From positions 1 through 8,306 of the forward strand of contig CADBQK010000538.1 in the NCBI GenBank assembly GCA_902796775.1: 8,306 nucleotides of DNA, read 5' to 3'. The notes under the pieces were generated by a model, which was given only the letters and a program-made list of their open reading frames with translations, ran no database searches and was not told the DNA's origin. This DNA is from an uncultured Lachnospiraceae bacterium (lineage in GTDB: Bacteria > Bacillota_A > Clostridia > Lachnospirales > Lachnospiraceae). The position numbers and the translations under genes are program-made. Positions 1-8,306 of this stretch are shown here, in pieces; position 1 is the stretch's first letter; every line of letters begins with the position of its first letter.

Positions 1-958
1 CTGCTAAAGCCAAAATTTTTTCTTCATCGCTTATTAATAAAATATTTTTATCCAGTTTCCTTTCTACACCATCCAAAGTTTTTAGTATTTCTCCTTCTAA
101 ACTTTTTCTTACTATAATTTTTTTATTTTTAATTTTATCAGCATCAAACGCATGTAAAGGCTGACCCGTTTCAAGCATTACATAATTAGTTATATCGACA
201 ATATTATTAACCGGATTTATCCCGGATATTATCAATCTGTGTCTTAACCATTGCGGCGAAGCTTCTATTTTAACATTTTTGATTTCCTGAGCCATATATC
301 TTTTGCACAAATTTTTATCTTTTATTTCAAAGTCAAAATCATTTTTTCCAATACTTAAACTTTCTAATTCAAGTTTTTTTAATTCTGAGCTTGCAAAAGT
401 TGCTGCTACTTCTCGAGCAATACCATAAACAGACAAACAATCAGGACGATTAGAAGTAATCTCAAAATCAATGGCTATATCTTTTAACTCCAATATTTCA
501 CAGACATCTTTTCCAATCTCAGTATCATCTTTAAAAATATAAATTCCGTCTTCCGTAGCTTCTGAATATTGGCTTTTATTATATCCCAGCTCTTGAATCG
601 AACATAACATTCCTTCAGATAGTTCGCCTCTTATTTTTGACTTTTTTATTTTAGTCCCGTCAGCTAAAACTGCGTTATGCACTGCAACAGGGACAATTGC
701 TCCCTCAAAAACATTTTTTGCGCCTGTTATAATTTGCAAGACTTTATCGCCAATATCTATTTTCATAACTACTAATTTATCAGCATCGCTATGATTTCTT
801 ATCTCCAAAATTTTGCCAGTGACTATATTTTTTATTTTATCCCCAAAATATTTTACTGTTTCGACCTTCGTCCCCGTCATAGTTATTTTATCTAAAAAAT
901 CATTTAGCTCTATATTTAATTTACACAAATCTTTTAGCCACGAATAGCATACATACAT
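1..958 (-). CDS. pheT: Phenylalanyl-tRNA synthetase beta subunit, 5' part (runs off window)
   Basis: The first 319 codons are open, and the gene then leaves the window at base 1; the family is about 790-800 residues, so more than half is missing. The beta subunit pairs with PheS as an (alpha-beta)2 cytoplasmic enzyme that binds tRNA-Phe and edits mischarged Tyr-tRNA. The N-terminus (MYVCYSWLKDL) matches the usual PheT start. Residues about 40-150 form the OB-fold tRNA-binding domain (HSDADKL at 56-62, ITGAKNV at 77-83, SEGMLCS at 114-120). The family motif FEITSNRPDCLSVYGIAREV spans 165-184, and NPVNNIVDITNYV with GQPLHAFD (248-272) opens the B3/4 editing domain. The reading stops just before the expected GVMGG motif. 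The ATG follows pheS by 36 bases; a weak AGGA lies 10 bases upstream, and an in-frame GTG sits 9 bases before the ATG. Codons are very AT-rich (ATA, TTA, AAA). The frame is intact throughout. Confidence 0.95.
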   Translation of the reverse strand, partial: MYVCYSWLKDLCKLNIELNDFLDKITMTGTKVETVKYFGDKIKNIVTGKILEIRNHSDADKLVVMKIDIGDKVLQIITGAKNVFEGAIVPVAVHNAVLADGTKIKKSKIRGELSEGMLCSIQELGYNKSQYSEATEDGIYIFKDDTEIGKDVCEILELKDIAIDFEITSNRPDCLSVYGIAREVAATFASSELKKLELESLSIGKNDFDFEIKDKNLCKRYMAQEIKNVKIEASPQWLRHRLIISGINPVNNIVDITNYVMLETGQPLHAFDADKIKNKKIIVRKSLEGEILKTLDGVERKLDKNILLISDEEKILALA

Positions 959-994
959 AAAATTCACATCCTAAAAAAATTTTTTGATCAAATT

Positions 995-2023
995 CTAAAA
1001 CTGCTCCAAAAATCTTAAATCATTTTCATAAAATAATCTTATATCATTTATACCAAAACATTGCATAGCTATCCTTTCAAGCCCCATACCAAAAGCAAAT
1101 CCTGAAAACTCATTGGGATTAATTTCAACATTGCTCAAAACTTTCGGATGAACCATCCCACAACCTAATAATTCTATAAATCCTGTGTTTTTACACGTTT
1201 TACATCCCGAGCCGCCACAAACAAAACAAGTTACATCCATTTCGGCGCTGGGCTCAGTAAACGGAAAATAATGTGGTCTAAATCTTGTTTTAGTCTCGTT
1301 GCCAAACAGTTTCTTTGCAAACCAATCCAACGTTCCACGTAAATCACTCATGCTAATATTTTTATCTACGACTAAGCCTTCAATCTGGTTAAACATAGGC
1401 GTATGTGTTGCGTCGATTTCATCAGAGCGATAAACCGTACCGGGCGAAATAATTTTTATCGGCGGCTTTTTATTTTCCATAACTCTAATTTGCATAGGAG
1501 AAGTCGCCGTAACCAGAACATGCTCCGAATCAATATAAAAAGTATCTTGTTCATCACGCGCTGGATGCTTTTCCGAGATATTAAGCTTAGTAAAATTATA
1601 ATCGATATGCTCGATACTAAAAGCCGGGATTACTTCATAACCCAGCGAAATAAAAATATTTTCGATTTCATTTTCGACTAGGCTTAACACGTGTAATTTT
1701 CCCATTTTTTTAAATCTTCCTGGTAGCGTTATATCTATCTTCTCGCTTTCAAATTTTAAATTTTGCGTAGCATCAAAAAGCTTTTTCTCTGCTTTTTTAA
1801 ATTCGATTTCTAAATTAGTTTTTAAATTATTTACCTGCTCACCAAAATTTTTTCTTTCTTCAGGCGAAATATTTTTTATCTCACGCATCAAATTTTTTAT
1901 TTCTCCGTTTTTGCCAAATAATTTTATTCTTATGTCCTCAAGCTCTTTTAAACTTTTTATGTTATTAAACCAATCGAAATATTTTTCTTCTAAATTATTG
2001 AAATCATGTACCAAAACAATCAT
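995..2023 (-). CDS. pheS: Phenylalanyl-tRNA synthetase alpha subunit
   Basis: This is the class II catalytic subunit, which charges tRNA-Phe with phenylalanine using ATP in the cytoplasm as a partner of PheT. At 342 residues it is full length. Residues 1-90 form the N-terminal coiled-coil arm. The catalytic core shows HPARDEQDTFYI (153-164), motif 2 with SPGTVYRSDEIDATH (193-207), FPFTEPSAEMDV (253-264) and motif 3 GFAFGMGLERIAM (308-320), ending in ENDLRFLEQF. Ala310 matches E. coli Ala294, the residue that keeps the pocket specific for Phe, so normal substrate choice is expected. Cysteines 266, 269, 274 and 277 form a Cx2Cx4Cx2C cluster known in many clostridial-type PheS. The start is uncertain: GGGGG touches the ATG with no spacing, while an in-frame TTG at codon 4 (2012-2014) has it 9 bases upstream and would be better placed. 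Codon use is AT-rich and unlike gyrA/gyrB. TGG encodes tryptophan and no recoding is needed. Confidence 0.96.
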   Translation of the reverse strand: MIVLVHDFNNLEEKYFDWFNNIKSLKELEDIRIKLFGKNGEIKNLMREIKNISPEERKNFGEQVNNLKTNLEIEFKKAEKKLFDATQNLKFESEKIDITLPGRFKKMGKLHVLSLVENEIENIFISLGYEVIPAFSIEHIDYNFTKLNISEKHPARDEQDTFYIDSEHVLVTATSPMQIRVMENKKPPIKIISPGTVYRSDEIDATHTPMFNQIEGLVVDKNISMSDLRGTLDWFAKKLFGNETKTRFRPHYFPFTEPSAEMDVTCFVCGGSGCKTCKNTGFIELLGCGMVHPKVLSNVEINPNEFSGFAFGMGLERIAMQCFGINDIRLFYENDLRFLEQF

Positions 2024-2040
2024 CCCCCAAATTTTTTTTA

Positions 2041-2069
2041 ATCCTAAAGCAAAAAAAAATTTTATTCAA
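2041..2069 (-). promoter_or_regulatory. Possible pheST promoter
   Basis: On the minus strand TTGAAT (2069-2064) and TAGGAT (2046-2041) are separated by 17 bases. Each box matches the sigma-70/sigma-A consensus at 4 of 6 positions. The start of transcription would fall near 2034, leaving a leader of only about 10 bases. An 11-base palindrome (TATGCCGCATA, 2081-2091) lies 12 bases upstream of the -35 box and could be an operator, but it is short. In such AT-rich DNA, chance matches are common. Confidence 0.3.
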
Positions 2070-2133
2070 GAAAATAATATTATGCCGCATATAAAATTTA
2101 CTCCGCTTTTTTATTTTATAAATCTGTTTACGC

Positions 2134-2160
2134 GTGTTTAATTTTATAATTTAAAAACAC
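2134..2160. repeat. Imperfect AT-rich inverted repeat at the composition boundary
   Basis: GTGTTT (2134-2139) and AAACAC (2155-2160) are perfect inverted arms around an AT-rich centre, and AATT-type sequence extends the symmetry imperfectly. It directly abuts the T-tract of the tRNA terminator. It could be a weak second hairpin, a recombination site arm, or chance in AT-rich sequence. Confidence 0.35.
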
Positions 2161-2187
2161 AAAAAACGCCCTCATGAAAAGAGCGCC
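2161..2187 (-). terminator. Rho-independent terminator after tRNA-Ser
   Basis: On the minus strand CGCTCT (2185-2180) pairs with AGGGCG (2172-2167), giving 6 pairs with one G-U and a 7-base loop. Six Ts (2166-2161) follow immediately. It lies about 10 bases past the tRNA 3' end and fits termination of the tRNA transcript. It would also limit read-through into pheS, implying that pheST needs its own promoter. Confidence 0.8.
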
Positions 2188-2196
2188 AATCAAAAA

Positions 2197-2284
2197 CGGA
2201 GAAGGAGGGATTTGAACCCTCGCGCCGGTCACCCGACCTATGCCCTTAGCAGGGGCACCTCTTCGGCCTCTTGAGTACTTCTCC
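2197..2284 (-). tRNA. tRNA-Ser (anticodon GCU)
   Basis: This is an 88-base class II tRNA that reads AGC/AGU serine codons. The acceptor stem is GGAGAAG/CTTCTCC with discriminator G, as expected for serine. The D-arm has CTC/GAG with GG in the loop. The anticodon arm is TGCCC-CTGCTAA-GGGCA, giving GCU. The long variable arm pairs GTCGG with CCGGC (one G-U) around GTGA, and the T-arm is GAGGG-TTCAAAT-CCCTC. The CCA end is not encoded; the next bases read TTT, so it must be added by nucleotidyltransferase. It has its own strong promoter and terminator. AT-rich DNA begins just beyond its 3' end, where many integrases of islands and phages insert. Confidence 0.97.
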
Positions 2285-2340
2285 GGACTCCGAATGAATA
2301 ATAATTATTCTTTTTGGAGGTGCATCCCTTTCAAGATGCG
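2285..2340 (-). other. Leader of the tRNA-Ser transcript with two small inverted repeats
   Basis: The predicted transcript starts about 55 bases before the tRNA. In this leader GCATC/GATGC can pair around an 8-base loop (2322-2339), and a 15-base palindrome with 7-base arms (GAATAAT/ATTATTC, 2296-2310) lies next to it. Both sit in the 5' piece that RNase P would remove. They may help processing or simply be chance; I know of no named element of this kind. Confidence 0.4.
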
Positions 2341-2346
2341 TTAGAT

Positions 2347-2375
2347 ATTATATCAAAGGAACAAACCTGTGTCAA
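2347..2375 (-). promoter_or_regulatory. Consensus sigma-A promoter for tRNA-Ser
   Basis: TTGACA (2375-2370) and TATAAT (2352-2347) are both perfect matches to consensus and are separated by exactly 17 bases. Transcription should start near 2340. Such a promoter suits a highly expressed stable RNA. It lies about 60 bases after the stop of the preceding protein gene, so the tRNA is an independent unit. Confidence 0.93.
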
Positions 2376-2437
2376 CGCTTATTTTCAATACTTTCCCTGA
2401 TATTTTTAAAAATCGTGAACCGTAACAAAAAACCTGC

Positions 2438-3055
2438 TTATTCGCCCATCCGGGTCGCAATTTTCTCTTCGTATCCCGGGTTTTTCCTGACAAAGGTATT
2501 GTATTCCTTTGTATAATCCTTATAAGTATCCATCGTCATAAACTTTGTAAAGGCTTCTGCAGTCCGCGAGGATATCTTCCCGTCGATGGCGGACGGAGGA
2601 AGGATATAATACTTACCTCCCTTCTTTTCCGCGACGTATGTTCCCAGACACGGATATTCCTGCCCGCTTTCCAGCTCCAGACCGTACAGAACATATACAC
2701 AGGTATCTGTCTCATCTTCCCACAGGATATCCGTCTTATTAATATGGATATCTTTTGCATTATGAGCATTCAGGTAAGCCATCATCGTGTCGATCTCTGT
2801 CTGCAGACTGCTCTCTGTCTGCTTCCTCTGCCCATAGCAGTCCTTTACAAGGCGTTCACTGCGTTTTCCGTAAGCCTCGATCAGAGATTTCGTTACGCCC
2901 TTCGGCGATCCATGGCTGACCCCGCATCCGGAAAAAAGAGAGAAAAATACAATGATCAGTACAACTGCCGCCGCTCCGGCTGCGATCCCTGTGCGGCGCG
3001 TCAGCCTGAACGGAAGTGCGGGAAGCTTTATCTGTCTGCTTTGCTTGATCTTCAT
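2438..3055 (-). CDS. Unrecognised membrane-anchored protein or lipoprotein, coupled to gyrA
   Basis: I do not recognise this 205-residue protein. A basic 22-residue N-terminus (RLTRRTG at 17-23) leads into a hydrophobic segment at about 24-43. This ends in LFSGC, a fair lipobox with Cys44 as the possible lipidated residue; Phe at -3 is less usual than Leu. So it is either a lipoprotein or a single-pass membrane protein with residues 45-205 outside the membrane. The outer part is mixed helix and strand in appearance and rich in Lys, Glu and Tyr, including [18 protein letters not shown] (58-75). It could be a small NTF2-like fold, but this is a guess. Its ATG overlaps the gyrA stop as ATGA, so translation is probably coupled and it belongs to the gyrBA transcript. 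There is no clear terminator after it. G+C and codons match gyrA. Confidence 0.8.
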   Translation of the reverse strand: MKIKQSRQIKLPALPFRLTRRTGIAAGAAAVVLIIVFFSLFSGCGVSHGSPKGVTKSLIEAYGKRSERLVKDCYGQRKQTESSLQTEIDTMMAYLNAHNAKDIHINKTDILWEDETDTCVYVLYGLELESGQEYPCLGTYVAEKKGGKYYILPPSAIDGKISSRTAEAFTKFMTMDTYKDYTKEYNTFVRKNPGYEEKIATRMGE

Positions 3056-5667
3056 GACAAATCGTTATCCTCTGCAGATGCATCATCCTGGTTCAACTGG
3101 TCTTCATCTTCATAGTCTGTTTCAGAGACAAATTCCGAATCCTCCTCCGGAATATCTTCCGGCTGATCCTCCGGGAGCTCCTCTGCCGCCGCATCTGCCA
3201 CAGCCGGTCCTTCTGTCTTGGCGCGTACCTTGGCAATACTTGCCACCTTCACGCCATCACTCAGATTGATCAGCTTTACACCGGATGTGATCCTTCCTTT
3301 GATTGAGATATCGCTGCATTCCAGACGGATGATAATACCGGCTGTTGTGATCAGCATGATCTCATTATCCGAATTGACAGCCTTTGCTCCGACAACATTT
3401 CCTGTCTTCTCTGTGATCCTGTAGCACTTCACGCCTTTGCCGCCACGGTTCTGGGAAGTAAATTCATGAATAGCCGTTCTCTTTCCCATACCATACTCGG
3501 AGACGACCAGCATATAATCTCCCTGGGAAGCAAGCTGCATGGCAACGACCTCATCCCCATGCATCAGATTGATTCCCCTGACCCCCTGGGATTTCCGTCC
3601 GGTAGAGCGCACATCAGTCTCTCGGAAGCGGATGCACTGACCGTCCTTCGTGATCAGAAGAACTTCTTTTTTATTATCGGTCAGTTTAACCTCAATAAGC
3701 TCGTCGTCCTCCCGCAGATCAATAGCGGCCAGACCCACCTTGCGCACATTCAGATAATCCAGGATCGGCGTCTTCTTGACAATACCGTTTCTTGTAGCCA
3801 TCATCAGATAATGACCGGGCTCGTATTCTCTCAGCGGGATCAGCGCGGTGATCCTTTCACCCGGCATCAGCTGAAGCAGATTAATGATCGCCGTACCGCG
3901 CGCCGTTCGTCCTGCCTCGGGAATCTCATGTGTCTTCAGACGATACACCCTTCCCTGATTGGTAAAGAACAGAAGGTAATGATGCGTCGTCGTCATCAGA
4001 AGCTCTTCTATGAAGTCGTCTTCCAGTGTCTGCATGCCGCGGATTCCCCTGCCGCCGCGTCCCTGACTGTGGAAATTGTCAATGGTCATCCGCTTGATGT
4101 ATCCGAGCCGCGTCATGGCAATCACGGTGTTTTCCTTTGGAATCAGATCCTCCGTGGAAAAATCATTCACATCATAGCCGATCGCAGTTCTTCTATCGTC
4201 CCCGTATTTCTCGGAAATGAGAAGAATTTCCTCCCGGATAACCCGCAGCAGGAGGTTTCTGTCCGCCAGGATCGCCTGGAACCGGCGGATCTTCTCCATA
4301 AGCTCTTTATATTCTTCTTCCAGCTTCTCCCTTTCCAGACCTGTCAGAGCACGCAGACGCATATCGACAATCGCCTGTGCCTGCACATCCGTCAGTTCAA
4401 AGCGCGCCATCAGCTCCTGCTTTGCCTCCTGCACATTGGCGGAAGCGCGGATAATCCGTATAACCTCATCAATATTGTCCAGAGCCTTTAAGAGACCTTC
4501 CAGAATATGAGCCCTCTCCTGTGCTCTGTTCAGGTCATACTTTGTACGCCGGGTGACTACATCCTCCTGATGCGCCAGATAGTACACCAGCATATCCTTC
4601 AGAGGAAGCACCTTCGGCTCCAGACTGCCGCCCCTGGGCACCAGGCACAGCATATTCACTCCAAAGGAATCCTGCAGCTGCGTATGCTTATACAGCTGGT
4701 TCAGAATGACATTGGCATTTGCATCCCTGCGCAGATCAATAACGATCCGCATCCCCTCCCTGCTGGAATGGTCATTCAGGTCTGTTATGCCGTCAATCTT
4801 CTTTTCTCTTACCAGTTCTGCAATTTTCTCAATCAGCCTGGCCTTGTTCACAAGAAACGGAAGCTCTGTGACAATGATCCTGGTCCTGCCGTTCGGAAGA
4901 GTTTCTATATTTGTCACCGCACGGACCCTTATCTTCCCGCGGCCCGTACGATAGGCTTCTTCGATCCCACGCCTCCCCAGAATGGTCGCTCCGGTGGGGA
5001 AATCAGGCCCCTTTACGATCTCCAGAATCTCTTCTGTTGTGGTCTCCCTCTGTTCTTCGATCTGATTGTCTATGATCCTGACGACGGCATCCGTCACCTC
5101 TTTCAGATTATGTGGCGGGATATTGGTTGCCATGCCCACGGCAATTCCTGTCGTACCGTTTACCAGAAGATTCGGAAAACGCGACGGCAGAACCACCGGC
5201 TCTTTCTCCGTTTCATCAAAGTTTGGCTGAAAATCAACCGTATCCTTGTTGATATCCGCCAGCATCTCCATGGATATTCTGGAAAGACGCGCCTCTGTAT
5301 ATCGCATGGCGGCGGCGCCATCGCCGTCCACCGAACCGAAATTGCCGTGACCGTCCACCAGCGGATACCTGGTAGACCATTCCTGCGCCATATTGACCAG
5401 CGCGCCATAAATGGAACTGTCCCCATGGGGATGATATTTACCCATGGTATCGCCGACGATACGGGCGCACTTTCTGTGCGGCTTGTCCGGACCATTGTTC
5501 AGCTCGATCATGGAATAAAGCACTCTGCGCTGGACCGGCTTAAGTCCGTCCCTTACATCAGGCAGTGCACGTGAGGCAATAACACTCATGGCATAGTCGA
5601 TGTAAGATTCCTTCATTGTTTTCTCGAGATCTACATCATGAACCTTGTCAAATATTTTATCATCCAT
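3052..5667 (-). CDS. gyrA: DNA gyrase subunit A
   Basis: This is the breakage-and-rejoining subunit of DNA gyrase. With GyrB it forms the A2B2 enzyme that adds negative supercoils using ATP. At 871 residues it is slightly longer than usual. The winged-helix active site shows [20 protein letters not shown] (76-95), [18 protein letters not shown] (106-123) and catalytic Tyr123. The coiled-coil arm and exit gate follow (about 360-500). The C-terminal beta-pinwheel (about 510-815) wraps DNA. The GyrA box is QGRGGRG (535-541), close to canonical QRRGGKG, which favours GyrA over ParC. Residues 818-871 form an acidic tail (23 Asp/Glu, no Lys/Arg). In the quinolone-resistance region Ser84 (E. coli Ser83) is kept, but Gly88 stands where E. 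coli has Asp87. The gene starts 29 bases after the gyrB stop; AGGA lies 11 bases before the ATG. The last 4 bases overlap the next gene. Confidence 0.98.
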   Translation of the reverse strand: MDDKIFDKVHDVDLEKTMKESYIDYAMSVIASRALPDVRDGLKPVQRRVLYSMIELNNGPDKPHRKCARIVGDTMGKYHPHGDSSIYGALVNMAQEWSTRYPLVDGHGNFGSVDGDGAAAMRYTEARLSRISMEMLADINKDTVDFQPNFDETEKEPVVLPSRFPNLLVNGTTGIAVGMATNIPPHNLKEVTDAVVRIIDNQIEEQRETTTEEILEIVKGPDFPTGATILGRRGIEEAYRTGRGKIRVRAVTNIETLPNGRTRIIVTELPFLVNKARLIEKIAELVREKKIDGITDLNDHSSREGMRIVIDLRRDANANVILNQLYKHTQLQDSFGVNMLCLVPRGGSLEPKVLPLKDMLVYYLAHQEDVVTRRTKYDLNRAQERAHILEGLLKALDNIDEVIRIIRASANVQEAKQELMARFELTDVQAQAIVDMRLRALTGLEREKLEEEYKELMEKIRRFQAILADRNLLLRVIREEILLISEKYGDDRRTAIGYDVNDFSTEDLIPKENTVIAMTRLGYIKRMTIDNFHSQGRGGRGIRGMQTLEDDFIEELLMTTTHHYLLFFTNQGRVYRLKTHEIPEAGRTARGTAIINLLQLMPGERITALIPLREYEPGHYLMMATRNGIVKKTPILDYLNVRKVGLAAIDLREDDELIEVKLTDNKKEVLLITKDGQCIRFRETDVRSTGRKSQGVRGINLMHGDEVVAMQLASQGDYMLVVSEYGMGKRTAIHEFTSQNRGGKGVKCYRITEKTGNVVGAKAVNSDNEIMLITTAGIIIRLECSDISIKGRITSGVKLINLSDGVKVASIAKVRAKTEGPAVADAAAEELPEDQPEDIPEEDSEFVSETDYEDEDQLNQDDASAEDNDLS

Positions 5668-5696
5668 ACAGGCTATTATCCTTTACCCATCCGTCA

Positions 5697-7622
<1,926 letters not shown>

Positions 7623-7698
7623 TCAAATCCTCCTGTACCGGTTCATATTCAGCAGACCGATCTATGTTTATCCTCAAATTCAACCACTTAATCATTCT

Positions 7699-7728
7699 AT
7701 TATAACATAAAACAGCCTCTTCGGTCAG
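7699..7728 (-). promoter_or_regulatory. Probable gyrBA promoter
   Basis: On the minus strand a perfect -10 TATAAT (7704-7699) is preceded by TGT, giving an extended -10. A -35-like CTGACC (7728-7723, 4 of 6) lies 18 bases upstream. The -35 starts one base past the rsmI stop codon. The leader to gyrB is about 70 bases. In many bacteria gyrase promoters respond to loss of supercoiling through the -10 region; that is family knowledge, not shown here. Confidence 0.7.
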
Positions 7729-7729
7729 C

Positions 7730-8306
7730 CTATTTTCGCATGATTTCCTGATATATCTCCCTCTTCGGCACGCCGCGGTCCGCCGCCGCCTGCTTCATGG
7801 CTTCCTTCCGGTCCATTCCCATCTTTTCGTAACAGGCCACATGCTCCGGTACAGACAGCTCGCGCCAGCTTTCCTGCTGCGTTCTCTCCAGCTCCGCTCT
7901 CTCCAGCCCATGGATCACAAGAACACATTCCCCCAGAGGTTTCTGCTGCCGTGTCATATCCAGAAGGCTCTTCAGATCCGAGGTCAGTGCTGTCTCATGC
8001 TTTTTTGTCAGCTCTCTGCATAAGACCGCAGGACGGTTTCCGAGCGCCTCGAAGAGCTCAGCAAGCGTACGCTCCAGCCTGTGCGGCGCTTCATACAGCA
8101 CAATCGTCCTGGTCTCTGTCTTCAGTTCATCCAGGATCTGCTTCCGCTCCTTTTTATCCATGGGAAGAAAAGCCTCAAAGGCGAACCGCCGGGAGGGAAG
8201 ACCGGACATGGTAAGGGCTGTCACCATGGCACACGGCCCGGGCACAGAAGTCACTTCAATGTCTGCCTCACGGCACATCCGCACCAGCTCTTCACCCGGG
8301 TCGGAA
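7730..8306 (-). CDS. rsmI: 16S rRNA (cytidine1402-2'-O)-methyltransferase, 3' part (runs off window)
   Basis: The 191 visible codons are the C-terminal two thirds of RsmI, an enzyme of about 280 residues that 2'-O-methylates C1402 in the decoding centre of 16S rRNA using S-adenosylmethionine. The frame stays open to the right edge, so the true start lies outside; the GTG at 8284 is internal. Visible motifs, numbered from the first complete codon, are SDPGEEL (1-7), VPGPCAMVTAL (21-31), the family signature YEAPHR (71-76), CRELTKKHE (96-104) and GECVLVIHG (125-133). A basic C-terminal helical part (YEKMGMDRKEAMKQAA and onward) resembles the HW1 domain usual in this family. No terminator is visible between its stop and gyrB, so some read-through into gyrBA is possible. 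Confidence 0.93.
   Translation of the reverse strand, partial: SDPGEELVRMCREADIEVTSVPGPCAMVTALTMSGLPSRRFAFEAFLPMDKKERKQILDELKTETRTIVLYEAPHRLERTLAELFEALGNRPAVLCRELTKKHETALTSDLKSLLDMTRQQKPLGECVLVIHGLERAELERTQQESWRELSVPEHVACYEKMGMDRKEAMKQAAADRGVPKREIYQEIMRK

Larger units (their letters stand above)
1..2160. other. AT-rich segment of different composition from the rest
   Basis: Sampled lines here are about 20-30% G+C, rising to about 50% only over the most conserved pheS codons. Lines from the gyrase genes are about 45-65%. Codon choice differs in the same way: ATA/TTA/AAT here, ATC/CTG/AAC on the right. The change falls between the tRNA-Ser 3' end and the short AT-rich spacer before pheS. The shift is seen directly. 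Whether it marks an integrated element or an assembly join is not decided by the window. Confidence 0.7.

Noticed and set aside
266..1260. A possible nonstandard genetic code or broken frame in the AT-rich pheS/pheT
   Set aside because: Both frames are intact with standard codons. TGG serves for tryptophan and no in-frame TGA needs reading through.
1..2160. Calling the AT-rich segment a mobile element outright
   Set aside because: No integrase, transposase, conjugation gene or second tRNA fragment is visible, and an assembly chimera explains the data equally well.
2402..2413. ATTTTTAAAAAT palindrome after the small membrane protein gene as a terminator
   Set aside because: It is pure A/T with no G+C stem, so it would not form a stable terminator hairpin.
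3466..4491. Long plus-strand open frame opposite gyrA, and similar ones at 4507-5574 and 6171-7238 (opposite gyrB)
   Set aside because: They are antisense shadows of well-supported gyrase genes. Their translations look low in complexity and unlike any family I know, and they need no separate explanation.
7668..7676. TTATCCTCA, one mismatch from a DnaA box, in the gyrB leader
   Set aside because: A single imperfect match with no cluster and no AT-rich unwinding region is not evidence for an origin.
7713..7730. Two CAGCC copies around the rsmI stop as a terminator stem
   Set aside because: They are direct, not inverted, repeats and cannot form a stem.

Overview
The window joins two stretches of DNA with clearly different composition, and a tRNA gene sits where they meet. 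All recognised genes are on the minus strand, so transcription runs from high to low coordinates. I see no CRISPR array, insertion sequence, integrase, toxin-antitoxin pair or defence gene.

Right-hand part (about 2198-8306, roughly half G+C in sampled lines). In transcription order it holds the 3' part of rsmI (16S rRNA 2'-O-methyltransferase), a promoter, gyrB, gyrA, and a small unrecognised membrane-anchored or lipoprotein gene whose start overlaps the gyrA stop by 4 bases. A strong promoter and tRNA-Ser(GCU) follow. From memory, the gyrase proteins look most like those of Clostridia, probably Lachnospiraceae. That is recognition, not a database result. gyrB and gyrA encode the two subunits of DNA gyrase and look like one operon starting just after the rsmI stop codon.

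Left-hand part (about 1-2160, roughly 20-30% G+C in most sampled lines). It holds complete pheS and the first 319 codons of pheT, which runs off the window edge. They encode the alpha and beta subunits of phenylalanyl-tRNA synthetase. The codons are strongly A/T-ending (ATA, TTA, AAA, AAT), unlike the gyrase genes. There is no T-box leader in front of pheS; only about 170 bases separate it from the tRNA.

The change in composition falls at or just past the 3' end of the tRNA, after its terminator. Two explanations fit. One is an AT-rich element carrying pheST integrated at the tRNA 3' end, a classic attachment site. The other is a false assembly join, in which two genomes in a metagenome share an almost identical tRNA-Ser. 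The window cannot separate them: no integrase or second tRNA fragment is visible. This junction is the main point of interest; the rest looks like ordinary housekeeping DNA.
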